Shown piece by piece: positions 44,583 through 53,150 of a stretch of 64,000 bases of DNA. The DNA lies in assembly GCA_015065605.1 (NCBI GenBank), contig SVPZ01000009.1, forward strand, positions 1 to 64,000, given 5' to 3'. Made by a program: the position numbers and the translations under genes. The notes beneath the pieces were generated by a model. That model searched no databases. It was not told where the DNA came from and was given only the letters and a program-made list of their open reading frames with translations. Position 1 is the first letter of the stretch. The number at the start of each line of letters is the position of its first letter. This DNA is from Oscillospiraceae bacterium (GTDB lineage Bacteria > Bacillota > Clostridia > Oscillospirales > Acutalibacteraceae).

Positions 44583-44605
44583 GGGAGGATGCCCATCATC
44601 CGCCC
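44583..44605. repeat. Hairpin at the 5' border of RHS cassette 2
   Basis: GGGAGGATG-CCCAT-CATCCGCCC, one mismatch from the cassette-1 hairpin at 42068-42090. A CACAGGGGACGGTT motif (44512-44527) lies just upstream. Confidence 0.7.
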
Positions 44606-46342
44606 GTTACCGACGGATTTTCGGGAGATATAACCTATTATAATTACGACCTATTAGGGCGAATTACACGAATAAATAAATCGGGAAAAGTAAGCCGAAG
44701 CGTAACGTATGATGCCTTTGACCGTATAAACGGTTTGACCCTATCTTTAATGGGTAAAAATATAAATTCTGTTGTTTCTTATGGCGATTTCGGTCAGATT
44801 AATTCCTTTACAAATACCATAGGAAATAAAACCGATACAATAAGCTATACCTATGACGATTTCTATAGAATAAAAAGCAGAAATCTTAATGGTATGGAAG
44901 ACTCTACGGAATATACCTATCTTAAAGGTCAAAACGGACAGGATACAACCCTTGTTGAAAGTTTTAATAACAGTAAGGAAACTTATTCGTATGAATATGA
45001 CCAATACGGAAACATAATTTCCGTATATAAAGAGGGAATACTCACAGAAGAATACGAATACGACGATTTAAATCAGCTCGTTTGGGCGAAAATCGGAGAA
45101 GACGAATATGCATATACCTATGCTTTGGATAATTCGTCCAACTTGGAATTTGTATATAAAAACGGAACCATTATTAAAACCTACGGATATATGCCGGCAG
45201 GTGAAACGTGGGTAGATAAGCTTAATTCGTTTACGGGAACAGCAATAAACTACGACGAAATAGGCAATCCGCTTAATTGGCGTAATGGTATGACTTTTAG
45301 CTGGGAATACGGCAGAAGATTAAAAACCGTTACAGCAGACGGTAATAATATCAGCTATACCTACGACGCTGACGGGCTTAGAACAAGTAAGACCGTTAAT
45401 GGAGTAAAGACCGAATATTACTGGCTTGACGGAGTGCTTCAGGGACAGAAAACCGGCAGTGAATATATAATATTCCTGTACGACGAAAACGGCACAGCCT
45501 ACGGTATGCTGATTAACCAAAACGGTGTTGAAAACTACTATTATTACTTATTTAACCTGCAAGGCGATATCGTCGGCATAATGGACAGCAACGGCAATAC
45601 CGTAGCAGAATATACCTATGATGCCTGGGGACAGCTACTGACTACTACCGGTACACTTAAAGATACTATAGGTCAAAAGAACCCACTACGATACAGAGGC
45701 TACTATTACGATTCTGAGACCGAATTTTACTACCTGAAATCCCGTTACTACGACCCATACGTGCAAAGATTTATTAATGCGGATGGGTATGCTTCAACCG
45801 GTCAGGGACTGACAGGTTACAATATGTATGCGTATTGTAATAATAATCCGGTGAATATGACGGATGAAACTGGTTTGTCGCCAAAACGGATTTGGAGATT
45901 TGTGAAAAAATTAGTTGATATTAGCGCACAAATAGCGTGTATATCTGCTGATCCACTTGGTAGAACTTTATCTGTAGTAGCACACTACAATAGAAATCAA
46001 TTTAATAATGATGATTATTCTGAAGAAGAATTGAAAAATAACTATCAACCAGAGCCGCCCTCTTCAGATAAATTCCATCAAAACAATCAAGTTAATAATA
46101 TGAGAAATCGTAAGTATGTTATCGGGGAATGGTTCTCTAGCGAAGTTGTTTATTATTCGAATGGTACAATTAATAATTCTCCTGAGGATATAGGAACATT
46201 TAATGTGTATTCTGGTGATAATAGATTTTTAAATGTTGTAGTACATGGTTGTTTCGATGTTATGCCTTATATTTTCTGGGGTAATAGTTTGGATGACAGC
46301 ACAACAATTATTGATCGAATAATTCTTGTATTTGGAGAATAA
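44606..46342 (+). CDS. Orphan RHS core/tip cassette 2 (C-terminal toxin fragment)
   Basis: The RHS frame is open from the hairpin onward; no start codon with a ribosome site is present (a TTG at 44735 is internal). YD-repeats and core (LRYRGYYYDSETEFYYL; YYDPYVQRFINADGYAS) are nearly identical to cassette 1, but a middle segment (EDEYAYTYALDNSSN to FTGTAINYDEIG) differs, so the pair is mosaic. After NMTDETGLS comes a ~150-residue unique tip (LVDISAQIACISADPLGR; VIGEWFSSEVVYYSNGT; FDVMPYIFWGNSLDD) not recognised. The ankyrin protein gene follows after 2 bases and is the candidate immunity gene. Confidence 0.78.
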   Translation, partial: VTDGFSGDITYYNYDLLGRITRINKSGKVSRSVTYDAFDRINGLTLSLMGKNINSVVSYGDFGQINSFTNTIGNKTDTISYTYDDFYRIKSRNLNGMEDSTEYTYLKGQNGQDTTLVESFNNSKETYSYEYDQYGNIISVYKEGILTEEYEYDDLNQLVWAKIGEDEYAYTYALDNSSNLEFVYKNGTIIKTYGYMPAGETWVDKLNSFTGTAINYDEIGNPLNWRNGMTFSWEYGRRLKTVTADGNNISYTYDADGLRTSKTVNGVKTEYYWLDGVLQGQKTGSEYIIFLYDENGTAYGMLINQNGVENYYYYLFNLQGDIVGIMDSNGNTVAEYTYDAWGQLLTTTGTLKDTIGQKNPLRYRGYYYDSETEFYYLKSRYYDPYVQRFINADGYASTGQGLTGYNMYAYCNNNPVNMTDETGLSPKRIWRFVKKLVDISAQIACISADPLGRTLSVVAHYNRNQFNNDDYSEEELKNNYQPEPPSSDKFHQNNQVNNMRNRKYVIGEWFSSEVVYYSNGTINNSPEDIGTFNVYSGDNRFLNVVVHGCFDVMPYIFWGNSLDDSTTIIDRIILVFGE

Positions 46343-46344
46343 AT

Positions 46345-47112
46345 ATGAAAACATTAATTGATAAAAGAAATTTTACAATATTGGGAATTTCGATAGTCAT
46401 TGTTTTGATTTTATTATTAATAATTCCCAATAAGACTCAACGGTTAATTAAAGCAATAGAATCCAACGATGCTATTACGGTAAAGGAAATTCTTGATAGA
46501 GGGGTTGACCCTAATCGTACGAATGTAAAACCAAGCAAATTTTGGACGTTTTTTGAAACACACGCCAGACGACCTATAACAGTTGCTTGTGAACAAGGGA
46601 ATTTGCAGATTGTTCGCTACTTAATAGAACATGGCGCTACTGCTGAATATGTTGAAGGAACTGGATGGAGTCCTTTGAGAACCGTGTTATTTCGATATGA
46701 TCAAAATGATCTTGAAATTGTTAAACTGTTGATAGAAAATGGTGCTGATCCTAATAAAAAGGAAGATGTGTTGCCTGTTTTTGCGGCGGCTGATATGATT
46801 CCGAAAGAATATTTATTACAGCAAAACGGAATGCGTGTGTATAGTGCTGTATATAATCGGGAGGTTGCGGAATGCATCACCGAAATAGTTATTGTTTTGT
46901 TGCAAGACAATTCTATTAATATCACAAATGATTTCGGAGAAACGCTTCTTATGGTAGCTGTTCAAAAGGGAAATGTTTGTCTTGTTAAACATTTATTGGA
47001 TATGGGTTGTGATGTTAGCATAAAAAGCCAAAAAGGAAAAACAGCCCTTGATTATGCTAAGGAAAACAATAATGACGAAATAATTGAACTTTTAACAACA
47101 GAAGACAGGTGA
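46345..47112 (+). CDS. Membrane-anchored ankyrin-repeat protein, candidate immunity
   Basis: 255 residues. N-terminal TM helix (FTILGISIVIVLILLLIIP, ~10-29), then ankyrin repeats: LIKAIESNDAITVKEILDRG, ITVACEQGNLQIVRYLIEHG, DLEIVKLLIENGADPNKK and TLLMVAVQKGNVCLVKHLL, finishing ALDYAKENNNDEIIELL. It starts 2 bases after the cassette-2 stop, so the two are coupled. Ankyrin proteins are a known class of immunity proteins in polymorphic toxin systems; the pairing is inferred from position. Confidence 0.78.
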   Translation: MKTLIDKRNFTILGISIVIVLILLLIIPNKTQRLIKAIESNDAITVKEILDRGVDPNRTNVKPSKFWTFFETHARRPITVACEQGNLQIVRYLIEHGATAEYVEGTGWSPLRTVLFRYDQNDLEIVKLLIENGADPNKKEDVLPVFAAADMIPKEYLLQQNGMRVYSAVYNREVAECITEIVIVLLQDNSINITNDFGETLLMVAVQKGNVCLVKHLLDMGCDVSIKSQKGKTALDYAKENNNDEIIELLTTEDR

Positions 47113-47129
47113 CGGTTCCGAATAACACA

Positions 47130-47280
47130 GGGGACGGTTCCCTGTGTTGAGCAACGAATAAATGGTTACCGCCCAAAGCCTTCCCCTTTGTACGGAGGGG
47201 AAGGTGGGTTGCGAAGCAAAACTCGGATGAGGTGTAGTGATGCAGATTTCCACCTCACCACCGTCTTCGACGGAGCCTTT
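47130..47280 (+). repeat. 150-bp direct repeat, right copy
   Basis: Partner of 41193-41342 in the same orientation. The rest of the 47113-47450 gap holds further repeat-like text (CTTTTGTCCTTCGGACATTT; CCCCTAACAGGGG) and a terminator, no gene. Confidence 0.85.
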
Positions 47281-47398
47281 TTCTCCGAAAACGGGAACCC
47301 TTTTGTCCTTCGGACATTTCCCCTAACAGGGGAATTACCTCAAGGAGAAGCCTTTTGATTGCCCTCATTACGCACAAGGGTGGCTTGAAAAAACAAAA

Positions 47399-47442
47399 TA
47401 AACCTCGCTATACTGCTTTTAGGTTTAGTATAGCGAGGTTTA
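47399..47442. terminator. Terminator for the cysteine-rich protein gene
   Basis: 16-bp perfect stem TAAACCTCGCTATACT/AGTATAGCGAGGTTTA with a 12-base loop, immediately 3' of the minus-strand gene. Confidence 0.85.
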
Positions 47443-47450
47443 ATTGCATA

Positions 47451-48416
47451 TTAAGGCCATATTTTTATGGGTTTACTCGGCGTGATGGGGTTTTGGGAAC
47501 TATGACCGAATGAAGAGTTCCGATTATAGTGGTTATAGCATAAGCCGTCTTTGTAGGCTTCTCCTGCGCAACCGTTAACCGAACATCTGCGTTTTGACGA
47601 AACGATATTGGTATTAGGGTTTACTGTTATGGGATTATAATTGACAGGCTCTCGTATTATCGGTCCTATTTCTATAGGTTTTATCTTTATCGGAGGTTTA
47701 TGGGCTGAGCAGTAGCCGTCTGATGTGGCAAGCATCAGACAATCGGATTTTTTGCATTTATGACTGCAGGTTATAAAAAGGTTATTGCAGTTCGCCATAG
47801 GACATATATGCTCCGAACAGGTTTCACCGTTAAATATGGCTTCATTTAAGCAGTCGGGGTGTTTGCAGGCGTGAATATTACACCATATTCCTTTTTCGAC
47901 TTCTGCATAGCAATCGGGATTTGCACAGGTATGCTCAACGCAAAAATCAGATTCATCGGTCTTTTTGTTAAAGCAGTTTTCCTTTTTACAGGTATGTTCT
48001 TCACAATAGCCGTATTCAAAATCACTGTCAAGCCGCAGATTATAGCAATCATCTTCATAACAGGTGTGTTTTTCACAGTACTTTGAAAAAGCAACCGTTT
48101 CAGAGTTGCAGCCGTTTACAGCGCATACGTCTATAAAGATTTTCTTGACCGACTGACGAAGGGCGTCAACACTGAGTAGTACTCCGCTGAAAGCAATAAT
48201 TATTGAAACGGCAATACAGGCAACCTTTTTTAAAGTGGTATTAAAAAGATAATAGGTAGGCTTTCTGCGACGCTTTATAAGTTTTTGCATTTTTTGTTCG
48301 AATTTTTCTGAAAATTCCAACTTTTCCGCCTTATTAAAATCAAATTCATTAAAATCTTTTAAGGAATAAGCGTCGAAAACTTCATATAGGGAATTGCGTT
48401 CATTTGAGTTAAACAT
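47451..48416 (-). CDS. Cysteine/histidine-repeat membrane protein, probable anti-sigma factor
   Basis: 321 residues. A cytoplasmic N-terminus (~1-60) is followed by a TM helix (VACIAVSIIIAFSGVLLSV, ~65-84) and an external region built from about seven repeats of the pattern C-x4-C-x(n)-C-x2-H-x-C (for example CYEDDCYNLRL...YCEEHTC, CANPDCYAEV...WCNIHAC), then a proline-rich tail with one more unit (CSVNGCAGEAYKDGLCYNHY). The overlap of its start with the sigma-factor stop (TAATG) and its topology suggest an anti-sigma factor; the repeats could bind zinc or sense thiol state outside the cell. No named family recognised. Confidence 0.7.
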   Translation of the reverse strand: MFNSNERNSLYEVFDAYSLKDFNEFDFNKAEKLEFSEKFEQKMQKLIKRRRKPTYYLFNTTLKKVACIAVSIIIAFSGVLLSVDALRQSVKKIFIDVCAVNGCNSETVAFSKYCEKHTCYEDDCYNLRLDSDFEYGYCEEHTCKKENCFNKKTDESDFCVEHTCANPDCYAEVEKGIWCNIHACKHPDCLNEAIFNGETCSEHICPMANCNNLFITCSHKCKKSDCLMLATSDGYCSAHKPPIKIKPIEIGPIIREPVNYNPITVNPNTNIVSSKRRCSVNGCAGEAYKDGLCYNHYNRNSSFGHSSQNPITPSKPIKIWP

Positions 48417-48925
48417 TATGACTGCTCCTCCTTAAGTAAAGCTTTGGCTTTGTTTAGTCTTTTATAGACACCGCTTTTTGAAATATTAAAAATAAATGCT
48501 ATTTCTTTTTCTTTAAGATTGTAATAATATTTAAGCATTAAAACGTCACGATAGGGCTCAGGCAGAGTAGAGATACTTTCCTCTAATACGTAATAATCGG
48601 TCAAATCGGGAGCGGGTATCTCGTTTTTTAACATCTTTTGGTCTTTTATGTGGTTGGATTTTTCTTTCCTTAGCATATCGACACAAACACTTTTTGTAAC
48701 TATTTTAACGAAGGAAAAGGTTTTGTGGTCGTCTATGTTTTGGATTTTATCTAAATAGCGAATTAATTTAATAAAGGTTTCCTGAGCTGCGTCCTCCACA
48801 AGTCCTTCTTTGGACATATAATCTAAGGCTATGTAGTGTACGATACCCTTATATTTATTGTAAAGTTCTTCGAATTTATCTTTTTCTTCTTCGGTTTCAA
48901 TCATTGAAAGGCAAAAATTAAGCAT
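48416..48925 (-). CDS. ECF-type RNA polymerase sigma factor
   Basis: 169 residues. Region 2 at ~15-90 (YKGIVHYIALDYMSKEGLVEDAAQETFIKLI holds the core-binding and -10 helices; longer text omitted) and region 4 at ~105-165 (LPEPYRDVLMLKYYYNLKEKEIA; SKSGVYKRLNKAKALL). There is no region 1 or 3, as usual for ECF factors. It is the first gene of a two-gene operon with its probable anti-sigma factor. No clear autoregulated promoter found. Confidence 0.9.
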   Translation of the reverse strand: MLNFCLSMIETEEEKDKFEELYNKYKGIVHYIALDYMSKEGLVEDAAQETFIKLIRYLDKIQNIDDHKTFSFVKIVTKSVCVDMLRKEKSNHIKDQKMLKNEIPAPDLTDYYVLEESISTLPEPYRDVLMLKYYYNLKEKEIAFIFNISKSGVYKRLNKAKALLKEEQS

Positions 48926-49063
48926 ACTGTTTTCTCCGTGATTTGTTTAACTTATTCCCGTGTAACCATTGTAGCATATCTGACGTTTTAACACAATGTT
49001 TATCACTATTTATCTATAACGGAATGAAGTAATTATTTGTACCCTCGGTTTTAAAAAAAATAA

Positions 49064-49101
49064 AAAACCGACGGTTTTCATAAAAGAATACAGTCGGTTT
49101 T
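49064..49101. terminator. Terminator after the GtrA gene
   Basis: 9-bp stem AAAACCGAC/GTCGGTTTT with a 20-base loop, in the 198-base gap 48926-49123, which holds nothing else recognisable. Confidence 0.6.
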
Positions 49102-49123
49102 GCAGATTAAACTACTGAAAAAA

Positions 49124-49558
49124 TCAAATTTTTGATTGTTTTTGTCTTTTATCGCCGAAAGCGAATAATTTAAGGCAAATAAAGGTGATAGGGGCGCCAA
49201 GCAGAGCGGCTATAATATAAGCAAATACGTGGTGCATATCAATAATGTTAAAACAGATAAAGGTTACCAGATTTTGTATTGCGAAATTCGGTATATAAGA
49301 GGCAAGGAATTTGCCGTATCTTAAAAAGGTGAGTTTTCTTTTGAAATTAAAAATACTGTTAAAAATATACGCTATTGTAAGACTGCAGATATAACCGATA
49401 GCAAACGCTAAATTTTCCTGAACCCGCGCCCATTCAAGCAGGGTGGAAAAAAGTACGCAGTTAAAGGTGTTGAACGAGCCGATAAGCGTATATATTAAAA
49501 ATCTTTTGCTGAATATAACCGAGAAAAAGACTTTAAAAGGCTTTAAAATTTTATTCAT
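49124..49558 (-). CDS. GtrA-like family membrane protein
   Basis: 144 residues with four TM helices. The family look is the opening FLIYTLIGSFNTFNCVLFSTLL and the central SLTIAYIFNSIFNFKRKLTF (the N-x(n)-F-K-R turn typical of GtrA). GtrA-like proteins are thought to flip or carry lipid-linked sugars for envelope glycan synthesis. Start ATG 49558 is preferred over the TTG at 49570 because GGAG lies within the longer frame, 7 bases before this ATG. Confidence 0.85.
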   Translation of the reverse strand: MNKILKPFKVFFSVIFSKRFLIYTLIGSFNTFNCVLFSTLLEWARVQENLAFAIGYICSLTIAYIFNSIFNFKRKLTFLRYGKFLASYIPNFAIQNLVTFICFNIIDMHHVFAYIIAALLGAPITFICLKLFAFGDKRQKQSKI

Positions 49559-49664
49559 AAAATTCTCCAAACTAAAGTTATAGCGGATATTACCAATATA
49601 TTATACACTTTTTCTTAAATTTTTTCAATAGAAATATTTTTTGTGGCAAAAAGGAAAATAACTA

Positions 49665-49693
49665 TTGACAAAATAGGGGGTATTGGATATAAT
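49665..49693 (+). promoter_or_regulatory. Perfect consensus promoter for yceD-rpmF
   Basis: TTGACA (49665-49670), exact 17-bp spacer, TATAAT (49688-49693). It fits the expected high expression of a ribosomal protein gene. Confidence 0.88.
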
Positions 49694-49720
49694 ATTATGG
49701 CGACGATGGGAGGACTATGT

Positions 49721-50224
49721 GTGATTCTTGATTTGAAAAAACTTTTTATAACTGAGAATTATACTCTTCCTATCGATTACTCTGTTGACTTTTCCAATGT
49801 TGAGTATATGGGTGAATATCCGCTCAAAAAGCCTATTGCTGTCAAAGGAAAGGTGACAAACAGAGCCGGACTGGTAACGCTAACGTTAAGTATGGTGTAT
49901 GTCTTTTCTGCCCCTTGTGATCGGTGCGGGCTACCAACCGAAGCTGAACATGAGGTGACGCTTGAAAAGTCCTTGGCTCCCGAAATCGCCGGCGAAGATA
50001 ATGATGAAATTATTTTGGTTGAAGATTTAAAGCTTGATTTGGACGAGCTGGTTTATACCGAAATAATTATTTCGCTTCCGATGAAACACCTCTGCCGCGT
50101 TGACTGTAAAGGAATTTGCTCAATGTGCGGTAAAAATCTTAATGAAGGCGAATGTAACTGCTCTACAAAGCAGGTTGACCCACGTTTGCAGGCTCTGGCT
50201 GATTTATTAAAAGAAGAAAATTAA
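49721..50224 (+). CDS. yceD: YceD family (DUF177) protein
   Basis: 167 residues starting at GTG 49721, seven bases after GGGAGGA; the frame extends further upstream but through the promoter. The start ILDLKKLF is typical. A metal-binding-like pair is present: CDRCGLP near residue 80 and CSMCGKNLNEGECNC near the end, followed by DPRLQALADLL, the family signature. YceD is linked to 23S rRNA processing in bacteria and plants and is nearly always cotranscribed with rpmF, as here. Confidence 0.9.
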   Translation: MILDLKKLFITENYTLPIDYSVDFSNVEYMGEYPLKKPIAVKGKVTNRAGLVTLTLSMVYVFSAPCDRCGLPTEAEHEVTLEKSLAPEIAGEDNDEIILVEDLKLDLDELVYTEIIISLPMKHLCRVDCKGICSMCGKNLNEGECNCSTKQVDPRLQALADLLKEEN

Positions 50225-50253
50225 CTTTTTGTTATTAAGGAGTTGTATTTAAA

Positions 50254-50436
50254 ATGGCAGTACCAAAGAGAAAAACATCTAAAGCAAGAAGAGATAAAAG
50301 ACGTAACAACCTATGGAAGATTTCTGCTCCTGCAATTGTTAAGTGTCCCCGTTGCGGCGAATATAAGCGCACTCATCGCGTTTGTAAGGCTTGCGGATAC
50401 TACGGCGACCGTCAGGTAGTTAAGGTAGAAGAATAA
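50254..50436 (+). CDS. rpmF: 50S ribosomal protein L32
   Basis: 60 residues: MAVPKRKTSKARRDKRR at the start is the L32 hallmark, and a zinc ribbon CPRCGEYKRTHRVCKACG (CxxC...CxxC) marks the zinc-containing C+ form. It follows yceD by 29 bases with an AAGGAG site. Confidence 0.97.
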   Translation: MAVPKRKTSKARRDKRRNNLWKISAPAIVKCPRCGEYKRTHRVCKACGYYGDRQVVKVEE

Positions 50437-50508
50437 TCCTAAATCTTTAGCTATTTGGGCAGAGGGGCAAAGTCTTCTCTGCCTTTTTTCATTAAGGGAG
50501 GTGTAGAT

Positions 50509-51810
50509 ATGGCAGTTATAATAGACGGTGTGGCGGAAAAATCCCCCGCATATAAAAAAGGCGTTAAAAAGGGTGACAAAATACTTACCATAAACGGTAA
50601 CGAAATAATCGACGTTCTTGATTACCGCTTTTATCAAAATGAAAAAAGACTTAAGGTTGAAATCGAAAGCGAAAACGGTAAGGTTAAAACCGTTCGCATA
50701 AATAAGGGCGAATACGAAGAACTTGGACTTGAATTTAACGAATATCTTATGGATAAGCAACACTCCTGTAAAAATAAGTGTATTTTCTGCTTTATCGACC
50801 AGCTTCCCGATGGAATGAGAGAGTCGCTTTATTTTAAGGATGATGACTCCCGACTTTCCTTTCTTTTCGGAAATTATATCACCCTTACCAATCTTACCGA
50901 ACACGAAATAAGCCGTATTATAAAAATGCATATAAGCCCTGTTAATATATCGGTGCATACCACCAATCCCGAACTTCGCTGTGTAATGATGAATAACCGT
51001 TTTGCAGGGGAGTGTCTTGACATCTTAAAGCGTTTTAATAATGAAGGAATTGCCATTAACTGTCAGTTGGTGCTTTGTCCGGGATATAACGACGGAGAAG
51101 AACTAAAAAGAAGTCTTGGCGATTTAATGGAACTTGAAAACGTGCAGAGTGTGGCTTGTGTTCCCGTAGGACTTACCAAATATCGCGAAGGTTTAACCGA
51201 ACTTACTCCATATAATGAAAAAAGTGCGGGTGAGGTACTTGATATTATAGAGGAGTTTGCTGTAAAATATAAAGAGAGATATTCTCGCCGAAAGGTTTAC
51301 GGCTCCGATGAATTTTATTTAAAGGCTCAGCGTGAAATTCCCGAGAGTGATTTTTACGAAGATTTTGATCAGCTTGATAACGGTGTCGGTATGTGGTCGC
51401 TCTTTAAACAGGAAGCCCTTGATACAATTTTCGGTGAAGCTTTAAAGTGTGACGGTAAAAAGCGTACTTCGGTTACGGGTACGGCGGCTTTTCCGCTTAT
51501 AAGTGAAATTGTAAAACTTGCTAAGGCTAAATACGAAAAACTGAACGTAAACGTATTTGAAATTAAAAATGAATTTTTCGGAGAAAACATTACCGTTGCA
51601 GGACTTGTTACGGGTTCCGATATAATAAAACAGCTAAGTGGTAAAGAACTTGGCGAGGAATTGCTTATTCCCTCGGTTATGCTTCGTCACGAGAACGATA
51701 TGTTTTTGGACAGCGTAACGGTAGAAGAGGTAGAAAAGGCGCTGAACGTAAAAATAGTTATTACCGAAAACTATGGCGATCAGTTTGTTTATAATATATT
51801 AGGATGTTGA
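50509..51810 (+). CDS. Radical SAM/PDZ protein, DUF512 family
   Basis: 433 residues from ATG 50509 (GGGAGGTG upstream). A PDZ-like domain at ~1-60 (SPAYKKGVKKGDKILTINGNE), then the radical SAM motif CKNKCIFCFIDQLP (CxxxCxxC, ~85-98), and a C-terminal DUF512 part (NVFEIKNEFFGENITVAGLVTG). Radical SAM proteins of this family are conserved in Clostridia next to der; function unknown. Fits with der and plsY in one operon. Confidence 0.9.
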   Translation: MAVIIDGVAEKSPAYKKGVKKGDKILTINGNEIIDVLDYRFYQNEKRLKVEIESENGKVKTVRINKGEYEELGLEFNEYLMDKQHSCKNKCIFCFIDQLPDGMRESLYFKDDDSRLSFLFGNYITLTNLTEHEISRIIKMHISPVNISVHTTNPELRCVMMNNRFAGECLDILKRFNNEGIAINCQLVLCPGYNDGEELKRSLGDLMELENVQSVACVPVGLTKYREGLTELTPYNEKSAGEVLDIIEEFAVKYKERYSRRKVYGSDEFYLKAQREIPESDFYEDFDQLDNGVGMWSLFKQEALDTIFGEALKCDGKKRTSVTGTAAFPLISEIVKLAKAKYEKLNVNVFEIKNEFFGENITVAGLVTGSDIIKQLSGKELGEELLIPSVMLRHENDMFLDSVTVEEVEKALNVKIVITENYGDQFVYNILGC

Positions 51811-51821
51811 GGTGAAGCAAA

Positions 51822-53150
51822 ATGTCTAAACCTGTAGTTGCGGTTGTGGGCAGACCAAACGTTGGTAAATCCACTCTTTTTAATAAGCTTATCGGTCAGC
51901 GACTCAGTATAGTTGACGATACTCCGGGTGTAACCAGAGATAGAATTTACGGTGACTGTGAATGGTGCAACCGTAAAATAATGCTTGTTGATACAGGTGG
52001 TATTGAGCCTAAAACCGACGATATAATTTTGAAATCTATGCGCGCTCAGGCAAATCTTGCCATTGAAACCGCTTCGGTTATAATATTTGTTACCGATTTA
52101 ACTTCAGGCGTTACCGCCGCCGATAACGATATTGCGGCTATGCTTATAAAAAGCGGTAAGCCCGTAGTTCTTTGTGTTAATAAGTGCGATAGCCTTGGTA
52201 AAACTCCGCTTGAGTTTTATGAATTCTATAATTTGGGACTAGGCGACCCTATTGCCGTTTCTTCGGTTCACGGACACGGTACGGGCGACCTTCTGGAAGC
52301 CGTTTTTGAATATCTGCCCAAAGATGATGAAAATGAAGATGAAGACGATATAATAAACGTTGCCGTAATAGGAAAGCCTAATGCGGGTAAATCTTCGCTT
52401 ATAAACTGTATTTCAGGCGAAGAACGTTCTATTGTTTCGGATATTGCGGGAACAACCAGAGATGCTATTGATACAAGAATAGAAAGAGAAAATACCGTCT
52501 ATAATTTTATTGATACGGCGGGACTTCGGAGAAAAAGCAGGGTTGAAGACCAAATTGAAAAGTACAGCGTACTTCGCGCACAAATGGCTATTGAAAGAAG
52601 CGACGTTTGTGTTATAATGATAGACGGTGTTGAGGGCTTTACAGAGCAGGACTCAAAGGTAGCCGGACTTGCTATGGAACAGGGAAAAGCCTGTATAATT
52701 GCAGTAAATAAATGGGATGCAGTCGAAAAGGACAGCACCACAATGGACGATTACAGAAAGAAACTTATAAACGATTTTTCTTTTATGACCTATGCGCCCA
52801 TCATATTTATTTCAGCAAAAACAGGTCAGCGAATTGACAGACTTTTTGAACTTATTAAGTTTGTATATGACCAAAATAATATGCGTATATCAACGGGAAA
52901 ACTTAATGATATACTTGCAGACGCAACGGCACGCGTACAGCCTCCTACCGATAAAGGTAAACGTCTTAAGATTTACTATATGACACAGGCGTCCACCGCG
53001 CCTCCGACCTTTGTATGCTTCTGCAACAATAAGGAATTGTTCCATTTTTCATATCAGAGATATTTAGAAAATCAAATTAGGTCCATATTCGGACTTGAAG
53101 GCACACCTATTCGTTTTGTTATCAGAGAAAGAGGAGAAGACAAAAAATGA
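51822..53150 (+). CDS. der: Ribosome assembly GTPase Der
   Basis: 442 residues with two tandem GTPase domains and a C-terminal KH-like domain. G1 motifs are GRPNVGKST (~residue 10) and GKPNAGKSS (~185); G3 DTGG and DTAG; G4 NKCD and NKWD. It assists 50S assembly. It begins 11 bases after the DUF512 gene and its end overlaps plsY by 4 bases (ATGA). Confidence 0.97.
   Translation: MSKPVVAVVGRPNVGKSTLFNKLIGQRLSIVDDTPGVTRDRIYGDCEWCNRKIMLVDTGGIEPKTDDIILKSMRAQANLAIETASVIIFVTDLTSGVTAADNDIAAMLIKSGKPVVLCVNKCDSLGKTPLEFYEFYNLGLGDPIAVSSVHGHGTGDLLEAVFEYLPKDDENEDEDDIINVAVIGKPNAGKSSLINCISGEERSIVSDIAGTTRDAIDTRIERENTVYNFIDTAGLRRKSRVEDQIEKYSVLRAQMAIERSDVCVIMIDGVEGFTEQDSKVAGLAMEQGKACIIAVNKWDAVEKDSTTMDDYRKKLINDFSFMTYAPIIFISAKTGQRIDRLFELIKFVYDQNNMRISTGKLNDILADATARVQPPTDKGKRLKIYYMTQASTAPPTFVCFCNNKELFHFSYQRYLENQIRSIFGLEGTPIRFVIRERGEDKK

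Noticed and set aside
41193..47280. Composite transposon reading of the direct repeats
   Set aside because: No transposase or terminal inverted repeats are associated with the 150-bp repeats, so only the direct repeats are reported.
50311..50958. 215-residue minus-strand frame across rpmF and the DUF512 gene
   Set aside because: Antisense shadow of two well-supported genes.
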